Shown here piece by piece: positions 16,428 through 25,281 of a stretch of DNA of 64,000 nt; within the stretch, counting starts at the first letter, position 1; every line of letters starts with the position of its first letter. Position numbers and translations under genes: made by a program. The notes under the pieces are model-generated. The model was not told the origin of the DNA, did no database searches, and saw nothing but the letters and a program-made list of their open reading frames with translations. The stretch comes from Roseovarius nitratireducens (GTDB lineage: Bacteria > Pseudomonadota > Alphaproteobacteria > Rhodobacterales > Rhodobacteraceae), in contig NZ_PDNI01000084.1 in NCBI RefSeq assembly GCF_002925845.1, positions 1 to 64,000 of the forward strand, in the 5' to 3' direction.

Positions 16428-16895
16428 TCAGGCGGTGCGCTTGTGGCGATTCTCGACATCCATCGCGTATTCCGCGAGCCGCAGGTTGAACCGCTTGGAC
16501 AGGTTGCCCTTCGCCAGCTTCATGGACTGGATCATCAGTCGACCCGCCAGGTTGCGCGGCGTAATGCCCAGATCAACGCTGAGCCGCGTGCGGGCGCGCG
16601 ACAAAGAAACGAGTTCGACCCGCATCAGCGCTTCAACTGTGGCCGCCTCGGCCCCGAGAACGATCCCGTTTGGCGGATCGAGTTCGCATAGTCGCAGAGA
16701 AAGGTCGCGCATCCGTCCTCGCAGCTTGAACCGCGACTGCCAGGTCATGCCGACGCCCGGCTCCGCCATCGTATCGGTGCGCTGCACGTCCGCGCCGCGA
16801 CGCATGGCCCCGCGCTCGAACCGCTTGAAATCCGTGATCTCGGCAAACACCTGATCGATCGGTGCCTCGATGTCTTCCCTGCCTTTGAACTGCAT
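16428..16895 (-). CDS. SRPBCC (START-like) family protein
   Basis: The 155-residue protein starts MQFKGREDIEAPIDQVFAE, the typical opening strand and helix of the SRPBCC helix-grip fold, which binds lipids or other hydrophobic ligands. GVGMTWQSRFKLRGRMRDL and the long C-terminal helix AGRLMIQSMKLAKGNL fit this fold. Ligand unknown. ATG 16895 was preferred over GTG 16901 for agreement with the family start. It lies 48 bases downstream of nudC on the same strand. Confidence 0.8.
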   Translation of the reverse strand: MQFKGREDIEAPIDQVFAEITDFKRFERGAMRRGADVQRTDTMAEPGVGMTWQSRFKLRGRMRDLSLRLCELDPPNGIVLGAEAATVEALMRVELVSLSRARTRLSVDLGITPRNLAGRLMIQSMKLAKGNLSKRFNLRLAEYAMDVENRHKRTA

Positions 16896-16949
16896 TCTCA
16901 CCCTGCCCTTGACGCGCCTGCCGTTACCGCGCCGCGTGACAGTCTCGCT

Positions 16950-17921
16950 TCAATCGAGCCTGTCGGCAAGCCAGTTCTTGAGCAGGAAATGCGCCACCGC
17001 GCCCTCGCGGGCGGGCAACACCTGCGGGTGCTCCCCGGCAAAGGCGGCCAGTATTTCCTCGCGGCTCATCCAGCGCGCGTCCGCGATCTCGTAGGGGTCG
17101 ATGGCAATCTCGCGGCTCAGGGCCTCTCCGCGACAGCCCAGCATCAGCGAGGCCGGGAATGGCCACGGCTGGCTGGCAAGATAGTCCACCCGGCCCACGC
17201 GCACGCCCGCCTCCTCCCAGACCTCGCGGCGCACCGCGGCCTCGACCGTCTCGCCGGGCTCGATAAACCCCGCAAGCAGCGAATACATCCCCTCCGGCCA
17301 GCCGGGCGAACGCCCCATCAGCACGGCATTACCAAGGGTCACCAGCATGATCGCCACCGGGTCGGTGCGCGGAAAATGTTGCGCGCCGCAATCATCGCAG
17401 GCCCGCTGCCAGCCCGCCCGGATCATTCGACTCTTCGCACCGCAACGGGCGCAATGGCGATGGCTTTCGTGCCAGCCGAAGATCGCCTTGGCGGTGGCCG
17501 CGATCTCGGCGTCGCGCGGCGAGAGCCGGGACATCACGCGGCGCAATTCGGCAAACACCGAGCCTTCGGGCAGGTCGGGATGCGCCTGCTCGGTGGCGTC
17601 GAGAAAACTGTCGAGCTGTTCGGGATCGAGGCCCGGCGGCACCCATGCCGAGATGTCGAAGGCAAAGAGCGGCTCACCGCCGTCGTCGCGCCCGATCAGG
17701 ATCGGCGGCACCTTGTAGCGCGCCAGCACCGGGTGGTCGCAGCGCAGCAGCGCCAGCCCATCGCGCCCCTCGCCCGCCAGCAGCGGCTTGCCGCGCCACA
17801 GCACCGCAGCCTGCGCATGGCCAGCCGCCAGCGCCGCGTCGAGCGTGGCGCTGTCCCCGCGCAGATCATCCGCCCGATCAAACCCCGAGCCGCCGAATGT
17901 CACATCTTCCGCGCACCGCAT
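16950..17921 (-). CDS. nudC: NADH pyrophosphatase / NAD-capped RNA hydrolase
   Basis: NudC hydrolyses NAD(H) to NMN(H) and AMP and can remove NAD caps from RNA. The 323-residue protein has the N-terminal NUDIX-like domain, a zinc ribbon (CARCG at about 172 and CDDCG at about 190), the Nudix box GFIEPGETVEAAVRREVWEE, and the NudC signature SQPWPFPASLM just after it. Length agrees with alphaproteobacterial NudC. Divergent from the CpdB-type gene. Confidence 0.93.
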   Translation of the reverse strand: MRCAEDVTFGGSGFDRADDLRGDSATLDAALAAGHAQAAVLWRGKPLLAGEGRDGLALLRCDHPVLARYKVPPILIGRDDGGEPLFAFDISAWVPPGLDPEQLDSFLDATEQAHPDLPEGSVFAELRRVMSRLSPRDAEIAATAKAIFGWHESHRHCARCGAKSRMIRAGWQRACDDCGAQHFPRTDPVAIMLVTLGNAVLMGRSPGWPEGMYSLLAGFIEPGETVEAAVRREVWEEAGVRVGRVDYLASQPWPFPASLMLGCRGEALSREIAIDPYEIADARWMSREEILAAFAGEHPQVLPAREGAVAHFLLKNWLADRLD

Positions 17922-18084
17922 CCCTGCCTCCTTCGCCCCTACCCCTTACTGTCACCGGCAAGGGCCGGTGGGCAAGCAGGGAGATCACGCCCACACACGA
18001 ATCCGAGAAGATCAACGAATTCAATCTTTGCGGTATTGTGCAGCCATTTACACACCATAAGATAAAACAAGCATCATCCGTGCT

Positions 18085-20136
18085 ATGCAGAGACTCGGCA
18101 CACCCGTTTATTCTTCCAACGAGAAGTTCGCATTGTTCCAACCGCTCACAGCCCCCGACCCACAAATCCAGGGTCACCCCGAGACCACGCTGCGGATTCT
18201 CGCCACCTCGGACGTACACGGCCACCTCCTGCCATACGATTATTTCAATGGCAAAACGGATGCCGGACAAGGCCTCGCTCGGCTGGCGACACTCGTCCAT
18301 CGGGCGCGGGCCGAGATGGGCGAGGACAATTGCCTGTTGCTCGACAACGGCGATTTCCTGCAAGGCACGGCGCTCACCGACCTGACCGCCCGGCCCGGAC
18401 ATGGCTGGCGCGGGCGCCACCCCGTGATCCGCGCCATGAACCACTTGCACTATGACGCCGCGACGCTCGGCAATCACGAATTCAACTTCGGCATCGACTG
18501 GCTCGAAACCACCCTGACGCAGGCCCGGTTTCCGGTGATCTGCGCCAATGCCGTGCGCGCCCTCGGGGCCACGCCGCGCGACGACACCCCGTTCCTGCCA
18601 CCCTTCACCATCCTGCACCGCACCCTGCAAGACCGTGACGGGATCGCGCGCAACCTGCGCATCGGGGTGATCGGCCTCACCCCGCCGCAGGCCACCACTT
18701 GGGATCACGGCCATCTCGCGGGGCGGCTGGCGCTGCGCGACATGGTCGAGACCGCCCGCGCCTGGCTCCCCGCGATCCGGCGCGCCGGGGCCGACGTGGT
18801 GATCGCGCTCGCCCATACCGGGATCGACGCAGGGCCAGACCGACCGATGATGGAGAACGCGGCGCGCGCGCTGGCGCGCCTGCCCGGCCTCGACGCGCTT
18901 ATCACCGGGCACAGCCACCGCCGTTTTCCCGACCCCGACCACCGGGAAACGCCCGGCGCGGATATCGGGGCCGGCACGCTGCACGGCACGCCTTGCGTCA
19001 AACCCGGCTTTGCCGCCTCGCATCTCGGGATGATCGACCTGCACCTCGCGCACACCCGCGATGGCTGGCACGTCACCGGGCACCGCACCACACTGCACGC
19101 CGCCAGCACGATCACGCCTTGCCCTCAACTCGAGCGAAGCCTGGCGCGCGCCCACGCCCATACGCTGCGGTTGACTCGCCGCCCGCTCGGTGAAAGCCGC
19201 GCGCCGCTGCACAGTTATCTCGCGCTTGCGCGCGACGATCCCGGCCTCGCGCTTGTCAACGCCGCGCAGCGCGCCGCCCTCGTCGCCGCGCTCAAGGGCA
19301 CCGCCCATGCCGGGCTGCCGGTGCTGTCGGCCTCGGCTCCGTTCAAAACCGGCGGACGCGGCGGCCCGGGCCACTATACCGATATTCCCGCAGGGCCCTT
19401 GCGCCTTCGCCATCTCGCCGATCTCTACGGATTTCCCAACACGCTTTGCGGCCTGTGTGTCACCGGGGCCATGCTGCGCGACTGGCTCGAACGCGCGGCG
19501 ATCTGCTTCAACCGGATCTCGCCGGGGGTGGCAGATCAGCCGCTCCGGAATGCGAATGTCCCAGGCCATGTATTCGACGTGATCGACGGGCTTGGCTACA
19601 CCATAGACCTCGCCGCACCGGCACGTTACGACCTCTCTGGCACGCTCATCGCCCCCGATGCGCGGCGCATCCGCGACCTGACCCATGACGGTCGCCCGGT
19701 GCGCGACGCGGATCGCTTCGTCATCGCCACCAATTCCTACCGCGCATGGGGCGGCGGCCCATTCGAGGCAATGGCCGGGCACGCGCTCGTTCACAGCGCC
19801 GAGCGTCCCATCCGCGAGATCCTCGCCGACCATGTCGCCGCGACCGGCGTTGTCGCGCCCGCGCCACGGAAAACGTGGCGCTTCGCCCCCATGCCGCCGG
19901 ATACCTCGGTCCTGTTCGTCACCGGCCCGGGGCTGCGCGCCTATCCTTCCGATATCGCCGCCCTCGGTGCCGAGGAGACCGGAGTGGATGACAGGGGATT
20001 CCTGAACCTGCGCCTGCCGCTCGACAGCACGCACACCCTTGCGAATCCGCGCGCGCACGCCTATATCCGGGATCGAGAGGTTGGCGCGGGCAGGCACCTC
20101 GCCAACCCGGTCAGATCCGGAAGGAAGCAGCCGTAA
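18085..20136 (+). CDS. CpdB-type 2',3'-cyclic nucleotide phosphodiesterase / 3'-nucleotidase
   Basis: The 683-residue product has a metallophosphatase domain (ATSDVHGHLLPYDYF, LLDNGDFLQGT, LGNHEFNFG, ITGHSHRRFP supply the metal ligands) and a C-terminal 5'-nucleotidase domain (YGFPNTLCGLCVTG, NSYRAWGGGPFEAM). CpdB normally works in the periplasm on cyclic nucleotides, but no signal peptide is seen here: the N-terminus MQRLGTPVYSSNEKFALF is polar. A low-GC promoter-like stretch precedes it (about 18000-18084). The last 20 codons lie inside the SRP RNA gene, so the C-terminal residues HLANPVRSGRKQP are dictated by the RNA. Confidence 0.88.
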   Translation: MQRLGTPVYSSNEKFALFQPLTAPDPQIQGHPETTLRILATSDVHGHLLPYDYFNGKTDAGQGLARLATLVHRARAEMGEDNCLLLDNGDFLQGTALTDLTARPGHGWRGRHPVIRAMNHLHYDAATLGNHEFNFGIDWLETTLTQARFPVICANAVRALGATPRDDTPFLPPFTILHRTLQDRDGIARNLRIGVIGLTPPQATTWDHGHLAGRLALRDMVETARAWLPAIRRAGADVVIALAHTGIDAGPDRPMMENAARALARLPGLDALITGHSHRRFPDPDHRETPGADIGAGTLHGTPCVKPGFAASHLGMIDLHLAHTRDGWHVTGHRTTLHAASTITPCPQLERSLARAHAHTLRLTRRPLGESRAPLHSYLALARDDPGLALVNAAQRAALVAALKGTAHAGLPVLSASAPFKTGGRGGPGHYTDIPAGPLRLRHLADLYGFPNTLCGLCVTGAMLRDWLERAAICFNRISPGVADQPLRNANVPGHVFDVIDGLGYTIDLAAPARYDLSGTLIAPDARRIRDLTHDGRPVRDADRFVIATNSYRAWGGGPFEAMAGHALVHSAERPIREILADHVAATGVVAPAPRKTWRFAPMPPDTSVLFVTGPGLRAYPSDIAALGAEETGVDDRGFLNLRLPLDSTHTLANPRAHAYIRDREVGAGRHLANPVRSGRKQP

Positions 20137-20167
20137 CGAGCCTCGCTTGGGTCGTTGTCAGCCTCTC
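20075..20167 (+). ncRNA. ffs: Small signal recognition particle RNA (4.5S)
   Basis: Bases 20110-20131 hold the near-invariant SRP domain IV, with GGTCAG, the CCGGAAGG tetraloop and AAGCAGCC. Outward, 20075-20085 (GAGAGGTTGGC) pairs with 20157-20167 (GTCAGCCTCTC) over 11 bp including two G-T wobbles, giving a single ~93-base hairpin. CCCTTTTCCC follows as a likely stop signal. The RNA binds Ffh for co-translational protein export. It lies upstream of dnaX, a common position in alphaproteobacteria. The CpdB-type gene ends inside it at 20136 and the convergent phosphatase gene ends at 20166. Confidence 0.92.
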
Positions 20168-20663
20168 ACCCTTTTCCCTCAGCACCAGCCTTGGCCCAGG
20201 CCAACTGCGCCTCGGTCTCGACCGCGCAGGGCCGCACCGCGCGCAGCCGGGCCAAGGCCGCCCCCGGCGTCTCGCCCGCGTCCACCATGAGCCGCAGCAC
20301 CGCCATGCCCGAGCGCCCGCACCCGCCCCGGCAATGCACCAGCACCCGGCCGCCCCCGGCCAGCGCCGCCAACGCGTCGGCCCGCGCCCGCGCCCAATTC
20401 CCTGCCTGTGCTGCGTCCGGCACACCGAAATCCGCAACCGGCACGCCGATCCAGCGCGCGCCCGATGCCTGTACATCGAACGCCAGTCCGCCCGCCCCCG
20501 CGGCAACCATCTCGGCCTCGGTTGTCAGCGAGATCACCAGCGCCGGGCGCCAGTCCCGCAGATGCGCCATATCGGCGCCATAGGCCCCGCCCGCACCCGG
20601 CACCGGCGCCAGCGCCAGCGTGCCGCCGCCCACGTGCAAGGCATGGATGACAAAGTCACTCAT
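20166..20663 (-). CDS. Dual-specificity-like protein tyrosine phosphatase
   Basis: The 165-residue protein carries the PTP loop HCRGGCGRSGM (Cys-X5-Arg pattern) in its second half, and VPVADFGVPD provides the preceding acid-loop Asp candidate. This places it in the cysteine-based dual-specificity-like phosphatases found singly in many Rhodobacterales; substrate unknown. ATG 20663 (MSDFVIHALHVGGG) was chosen because the upstream extension overlaps the dnaX leader. It is divergent from dnaX with a ~110-base gap and its 3' end touches the SRP RNA. Confidence 0.8.
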   Translation of the reverse strand: MSDFVIHALHVGGGTLALAPVPGAGGAYGADMAHLRDWRPALVISLTTEAEMVAAGAGGLAFDVQASGARWIGVPVADFGVPDAAQAGNWARARADALAALAGGGRVLVHCRGGCGRSGMAVLRLMVDAGETPGAALARLRAVRPCAVETEAQLAWAKAGAEGKG

Positions 20664-20775
20664 GGCACTCTCCCCCTCACCCGAGTTTCTGCAACCGACG
20701 ACGAAAAGCAAGGTGGACGCGTCCCCGGCCGGGCCTTACCCTGAGCCCGTCATCCGAATCCGGCAGGTGCCCCGC

Positions 20776-22545
20776 ATGTCCCGATCCCCCGATACCGGCT
20801 ACCAGGTCCTCGCGCGGAAATACCGCCCCGAGACCTTTGCCGACCTCGTCGGGCAGGATGCGATGGTGCGCACGCTGAAAAACGCGTTTCAGGCCGACCG
20901 CATCGCGCAGGCCTTCATCATGACCGGCATCCGCGGCACCGGCAAGACGACCACGGCGCGCATCATTGCCAAGGGAATGAACTGCATCGGCGTGGATGGC
21001 AACGGCAGCCCGACGACCGACCCGTGCGGGCAATGCGAGCATTGCACCGCGATCATGGAGGGCCGCCATGTCGACGTGCTCGAGATGGACGCGGCCAGCC
21101 GTACCGGCGTGGGCGACATCCGCGACATCATCGAGAGCGTGCATTACCGCGCCGCCTCGGCCCGCTACAAGATCTACATCATCGACGAGGTGCACATGCT
21201 TAGCACCTCGGCCTTCAATGCGCTCCTCAAGACGCTCGAGGAGCCGCCAGCGCATGTGAAATTCATTTTCGCCACCACCGAGATACGCAAGGTGCCGGTC
21301 ACCGTGCTGTCGCGCTGCCAGCGTTTCGATCTGCGCCGGATCGAGCCCGAGGCGATGATCGGCCTGTTGCACCGGATCGCCGACACCGAAGATGCGCAGA
21401 TCACCGACGAGGCGCTCGCCCTCATCACCCGCGCCGCAGAAGGCTCGGCCCGCGATGCCACCTCGCTGCTCGATCAGGCGATCAGCCACGGCGCGGGCGA
21501 AACGACCGCCGATCAGGTCCGCGCCATGCTGGGGCTGGCCGATCGGGGCCGGGTGCTCGACCTGTTCGACATGATCCTGCGCGGCGACGCGGCGGGCGCG
21601 CTGTCGGAGCTCGGCGCGCAATATGCCGAAGGGGCCGACCCGCTCGCCGTTATGCGCGACCTGTCAGAGATCACGCACTGGATTTCCGTGGTCAAGATCA
21701 CACCGGACGCCGCCGACGACCCCACCATCGGCCCTGACGAGCGCGCCCGCGGGCAGGAGATGGCGGCAAAGCTGCCGATGCGCGTTCTCACCCGCATGTG
21801 GCAGATGCTCTTGAAGGCGCTCGACGAGGTGGCCGAGGCCCCGAACGCGATGATGGCGGCCGAGATGGCCGTGATCCGGCTCACCCACGTGGCCGACCTG
21901 CCCACGCCCGAGGACCTCGTGCGCCGCCTGTCGGACGGCCCGCCCCCAGCCCCGGGCGGTGGCGGCGGTGCACGCCCGCAGGCGCAGGGGCAGGGCGAAC
22001 CGTCGCAGGGCACCCCCCTGCCCCACCCCACCCATGCCGCACCGCAAGGCCCGCGCGCGCACGGCGGCGGGCAGGTGACGGCGCGTGCGCCAGCGACGCA
22101 GGAGGCGCTTGCCGGATACCCCAGCTTCGAGCATGTGCTCGAGCTCATCCGCGCCCATCGCGACGCGAAGCTGCTGATCGAGGTCGAGGGCTGCCTGCGC
22201 CTCGCCGCCTATCGTCCAGGGCGGATCGAATTCACCCCCACCCCGGACGCACCCGCCGATCTCGCGCAGCGGCTTGGCAGCGCGCTGCAACGCTGGACCG
22301 GCGCACGCTGGGCGGTGAGCCTCACGAATTCCGCCACCACCCCCACCCTGCGCGAGGCCCGCGAGGCCGAGGAGAACGCGCTCCGGCAGGAGGCGCGCGA
22401 CCACCCGCTGGTCAAGGCGGTGTTCGCGGCCTTCCCCGGCGCGAGCATCACCGGCATCCGCACCGCCGAGGAAATCACCACCGAGGCCGGCGCCGAGGCA
22501 TTGCCAGAGGTCGAGGACGAATGGGACCCGTTCGAAGAGGATTGA
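20776..22545 (+). CDS. dnaX: DNA polymerase III subunits gamma/tau
   Basis: DnaX loads the sliding clamp and links the replicative polymerases. The 589-residue protein has ARKYRPETFADLVGQDA, Walker A GIRGTGKTTTA, a four-Cys zinc motif (C near 71, then CGQCEHC), Walker B IIDEVHMLS and the sensor region ATTEIRKVPVTVLSRCQRF. A Gly/Pro-rich spacer near residues 390-440 precedes the tau-specific C-terminus. No obvious frameshift heptamer was sought in detail, so whether a short gamma is made is open. ATG 20776 fits the family start. First gene of dnaX-ybaB-recR. Confidence 0.96.
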   Translation: MSRSPDTGYQVLARKYRPETFADLVGQDAMVRTLKNAFQADRIAQAFIMTGIRGTGKTTTARIIAKGMNCIGVDGNGSPTTDPCGQCEHCTAIMEGRHVDVLEMDAASRTGVGDIRDIIESVHYRAASARYKIYIIDEVHMLSTSAFNALLKTLEEPPAHVKFIFATTEIRKVPVTVLSRCQRFDLRRIEPEAMIGLLHRIADTEDAQITDEALALITRAAEGSARDATSLLDQAISHGAGETTADQVRAMLGLADRGRVLDLFDMILRGDAAGALSELGAQYAEGADPLAVMRDLSEITHWISVVKITPDAADDPTIGPDERARGQEMAAKLPMRVLTRMWQMLLKALDEVAEAPNAMMAAEMAVIRLTHVADLPTPEDLVRRLSDGPPPAPGGGGGARPQAQGQGEPSQGTPLPHPTHAAPQGPRAHGGGQVTARAPATQEALAGYPSFEHVLELIRAHRDAKLLIEVEGCLRLAAYRPGRIEFTPTPDAPADLAQRLGSALQRWTGARWAVSLTNSATTPTLREAREAEENALRQEARDHPLVKAVFAAFPGASITGIRTAEEITTEAGAEALPEVEDEWDPFEED

Positions 22546-22649
22546 CCTGACTGCTTGTCCGTGGCCTTTCGCGCACCGATATGGTTCAAGACGACGTCAA
22601 TTACTCCGGCCCGCCCGCACGCGGGCCCCGATCCAGAGGAGATCACATC

Positions 22650-22994
22650 ATGTTCAAGGGTTTGGGCCAGATGGGCGACATGGCCAAGATGATGAAGGCC
22701 GCGCAGGAAATGCAGGAGAAGATGGCCGCGCTGCAGGAAGAGATGCACAACATCATGGTCGAGGGCGAAAGCGGCGCGGGCCTCGTCAAGGCGACATGCA
22801 CGGCCAAGGGCGAGCTGAAATCCCTCGACATCGACCCCTCGATCTTCAACGCCGACGACAAGGAAGTGGTCGAGGACCTGATCCTCGCCGCGATCAAGGA
22901 TGCGCAATCCAAGGCCAGCGAGCGGGCACAAGAGGAGATGGGCAAGATCACCGAGGGCATGGGCCTGCCCAAGGACATGAAGCTGCCGTTCTGA
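22650..22994 (+). CDS. ybaB: YbaB/EbfC nucleoid-associated protein
   Basis: The 114-residue protein begins MFKGLGQMGDMAKMMKAAQ, a helical dimerisation segment, followed by the strand VEGESGAGLVKATCTAKGEL and ends with a Gln/Glu-rich helix. YbaB dimers bind DNA and are nearly always encoded between dnaX and recR. ATG 22650 is preceded by GAGGAG. The 104-base gap after dnaX contains a GC-rich hairpin (GGCCCGC/GCGGGCC). Confidence 0.93.
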   Translation: MFKGLGQMGDMAKMMKAAQEMQEKMAALQEEMHNIMVEGESGAGLVKATCTAKGELKSLDIDPSIFNADDKEVVEDLILAAIKDAQSKASERAQEEMGKITEGMGLPKDMKLPF

Positions 22995-23063
22995 CACGCG
23001 ATCTTCATCTTTCCAGCAATACTCTCGCGCGACAGGCACCCGCCATCGAAACGGATCCGACGA

Positions 23064-23657
23064 TTGAGCAGCACCCGAGACATAGACGCCCTCATCGACA
23101 TGATGGCTCGCCTGCCCGGCCTCGGGCCGCGCTCGGCGCGGCGCGCGGTGCTGCACATGATCCGCAAGCGCACACTGTTGCTCACCCCGCTGGCAGACCT
23201 CATGCAGACCGTCGCCGCCACTGCGCGCGAATGTGCGCGCTGTGGCAATATCGGCACCACCGAGATCTGCGACATCTGTGCCTCGCCGAAACGCGCGCAA
23301 GGTCAGATCTGTGTGGTCGAGGATGTGGCCGACCTGTGGGCGATGGAACGCGGGCAGGCGTTTCGCGGGCGCTATCATGTGCTGGGCGGCACACTCTCCG
23401 CACTCGATCAGGTAGGGCCCGAGGCCTTGCGCATCCCGCAACTCGTGGCGCGCGTAGCCGAGGAGGAGGTGACCGAGGTAATCCTCGCGCTCAACGCCAC
23501 CATGGATGGGCAAACCACCGCCCATTACATCGCCGATCAGCTTGACGGCACAGTGACGCTCACATCGCTCGCACAGGGTGTTCCCATCGGCGGCGAACTG
23601 GATTATCTCGACGACGGAACGATCGGCGCGGCGTTCGCCGCGCGCAAGTCGATCTAG
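23064..23657 (+). CDS. recR: Recombination mediator RecR
   Basis: RecR acts with RecF/RecO to load RecA at gaps. The 197 residues include the helix-hairpin-helix [20 protein letters not shown], a zinc finger (CARC and CDIC, about 54-75), and a Toprim domain beginning [16 protein letters not shown]. The C-terminal [11 protein letters not shown] motif of the family reads [16 protein letters not shown]. The start is TTG 23064, supported by the conserved preceding residues STRDIDALI and normal length. Confidence 0.95.
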   Translation: MSSTRDIDALIDMMARLPGLGPRSARRAVLHMIRKRTLLLTPLADLMQTVAATARECARCGNIGTTEICDICASPKRAQGQICVVEDVADLWAMERGQAFRGRYHVLGGTLSALDQVGPEALRIPQLVARVAEEEVTEVILALNATMDGQTTAHYIADQLDGTVTLTSLAQGVPIGGELDYLDDGTIGAAFAARKSI

Positions 23658-23705
23658 ACACCATCACCGCGGCATCCGCTGCCGCCTGCTATCCGATAGG
23701 CCGCC

Positions 23706-24035
23706 ATGACCCCGCTGGCTCTCGCTACCAGTTATCTGCTGTTTCTCAATCTCGTGACCTTCGGGCTGTTCTGGTGGGACAAGCAATGCGCCATTCACCG
23801 GCGCTGGCGCGTGCCCGAGAGCACGCTACTGACGCTGTGTCTCGTGGGCGGCGCGTTCGGGGCCAAGACCGGGCAGGGCGTGTTCCGGCACAAGACCCGC
23901 AAAGAGCCGTTCCGCACCTCGCTCAACGCCATCATCGTGCTGCATATCGGCATGGTGTCGGCGCTGGTCCTGCCGGATTTCCGCGCCTCGGTCGTGGCCG
24001 TGCTGAGGGATGCCTCGAGCGCGCTATTCGGCTGA
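23706..24035 (+). CDS. DUF1294 membrane protein
   Basis: This 109-residue protein fits DUF1294: three hydrophobic segments (about 5-23, 40-52, 76-95), FWWDKQCAIHRRWRVPE after the first, and GGAFGAKTGQGVFRHKTRK between the next two. It sits in the inner membrane; function unknown, although fusions of this domain with cold-shock proteins are known in other bacteria. It follows recR by 48 bases and may be co-transcribed. Confidence 0.83.
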   Translation: MTPLALATSYLLFLNLVTFGLFWWDKQCAIHRRWRVPESTLLTLCLVGGAFGAKTGQGVFRHKTRKEPFRTSLNAIIVLHIGMVSALVLPDFRASVVAVLRDASSALFG

Positions 24036-24058
24036 GCAACGCCCGCCCGCGCCGACCG

Positions 24059-25180
24059 TCAGGCGCGCTCGACCAGCACCGACCCCACCGAATAGCCCGC
24101 CCCGAACGAACAGATCAGCCCCTTGTCGCCAGGGTTGAGATCGTCGGAATACTGCGAGAATGCGATGATCGAGCCGGCCGAGGACGTGTTGGCATAATCC
24201 TGCAGGATGTTGGGCTGCTCGGTCGGGTCGGGTACACGCCCCATCACCTTGCGACCGATGAAATCGTTCATCGTCTTGTTGGCCTGGTGCAGCCATAGCC
24301 GCCGCAGATCGCCCGACGCCACCCCCACCGCGTCGAGATGCTCCGCGATATGCGCCGAGACGAGCGGCAGCACCTCCTTGAAGACCTTGCGCCCCTCCTG
24401 AACGAAAAGCATGTCGCGCCGGTCCTCCATGTGGCCGGGCCGGGTGCGTCGCAGAAAGCCGTTGTTGTTGCGGATATTGTTGGAGAATTTCGTCGCGCAG
24501 CGGGTCGAGAGGATGCGGAAATGCGGCGCGCGCGCCTCCTCTGCCGCCTCGATCACCAGCGCCGTGCACACGTCGCCAAAGATGAAATGACAGTCCCGGT
24601 CGCGCCATTCCAGATGCCCCGAACAGATCTCGGGGCTGACCACGATCGCGCGCCGCGCGCTGCCCGCGCGGATCATGTCCGCCGCCGCCTGGATACCGAA
24701 GGTCGCCGAGGAGCACGCCACGTTCATGTCGAAGGCAAAGCCGCCCGCGCCGAGCGCCTCCTGTATCTCGATGGCGATAGCCGGATAGGGCCGCTCGTGG
24801 TTCGACGCGGCACAGATCACCAGGTCGATCTCGCCCGCCTCGCGCCCCGCCTGCGCCAGCGCCGTCCCGCAAGCCTCCAGCGCGATCTCGGTCATGATCC
24901 CCGGCTCGTCATCGCTGCGCGCCCGCAGGATCGGGTGCATCACTTCCGGGTCAAGCACGCCAGCCTTGTCCATGACATGCCGACGCTCGATCCCAGAGGC
25001 ATTGAGAATGAACTCGGGCGAAGACGGCGCCTTGGCCTCCACCTCCCCGGCTGCGATCGCATCGGCGTGGGCCGCATTGAACGCCTCGGCATGGGCATTG
25101 TAGGCCACCACCAGTTCCTCGTTGCTGATGACCTGCGGCGGCGTGAACACGCCCGATCCCGTGATCGCGGGCTGCACCAT
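24059..25180 (-). CDS. Beta-ketoacyl-ACP synthase III-like protein
   Basis: The 373-residue thiolase-fold enzyme resembles FabH. It has the catalytic Cys in NVACSSATFG, His in LHQANKTMNDF and Asn in YANTSSAGS, giving an intact Cys-His-Asn triad. It is longer than housekeeping FabH (~320), with an N-terminal insertion around AHAEAFNAAHADAIAAGEVE, which is typical of a second FabH-like paralogue in proteobacteria; the acyl donor is unknown. ATG 25180 (MVQPAITGSGVFTPP) was chosen over an upstream ATG at 25213. Converges with the DUF1294 gene. Confidence 0.85.
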   Translation of the reverse strand: MVQPAITGSGVFTPPQVISNEELVVAYNAHAEAFNAAHADAIAAGEVEAKAPSSPEFILNASGIERRHVMDKAGVLDPEVMHPILRARSDDEPGIMTEIALEACGTALAQAGREAGEIDLVICAASNHERPYPAIAIEIQEALGAGGFAFDMNVACSSATFGIQAAADMIRAGSARRAIVVSPEICSGHLEWRDRDCHFIFGDVCTALVIEAAEEARAPHFRILSTRCATKFSNNIRNNNGFLRRTRPGHMEDRRDMLFVQEGRKVFKEVLPLVSAHIAEHLDAVGVASGDLRRLWLHQANKTMNDFIGRKVMGRVPDPTEQPNILQDYANTSSAGSIIAFSQYSDDLNPGDKGLICSFGAGYSVGSVLVERA

Positions 25181-25281
25181 GAACCTCTCCCCCAGGGTTT
25201 CCCGCCAGATCAACGCAGCCGCGCGCCAAGGTCAAGCGCGACGTCGCGCAAGACCACCCGGATTCACCTTTCCCGAAATAC

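Noticed and set aside
17878-20097. 739-residue minus-strand frame opposite the CpdB-type gene
   Set aside because: The + strand has all metallophosphatase motifs; the antisense frame has none and spans a promoter region.
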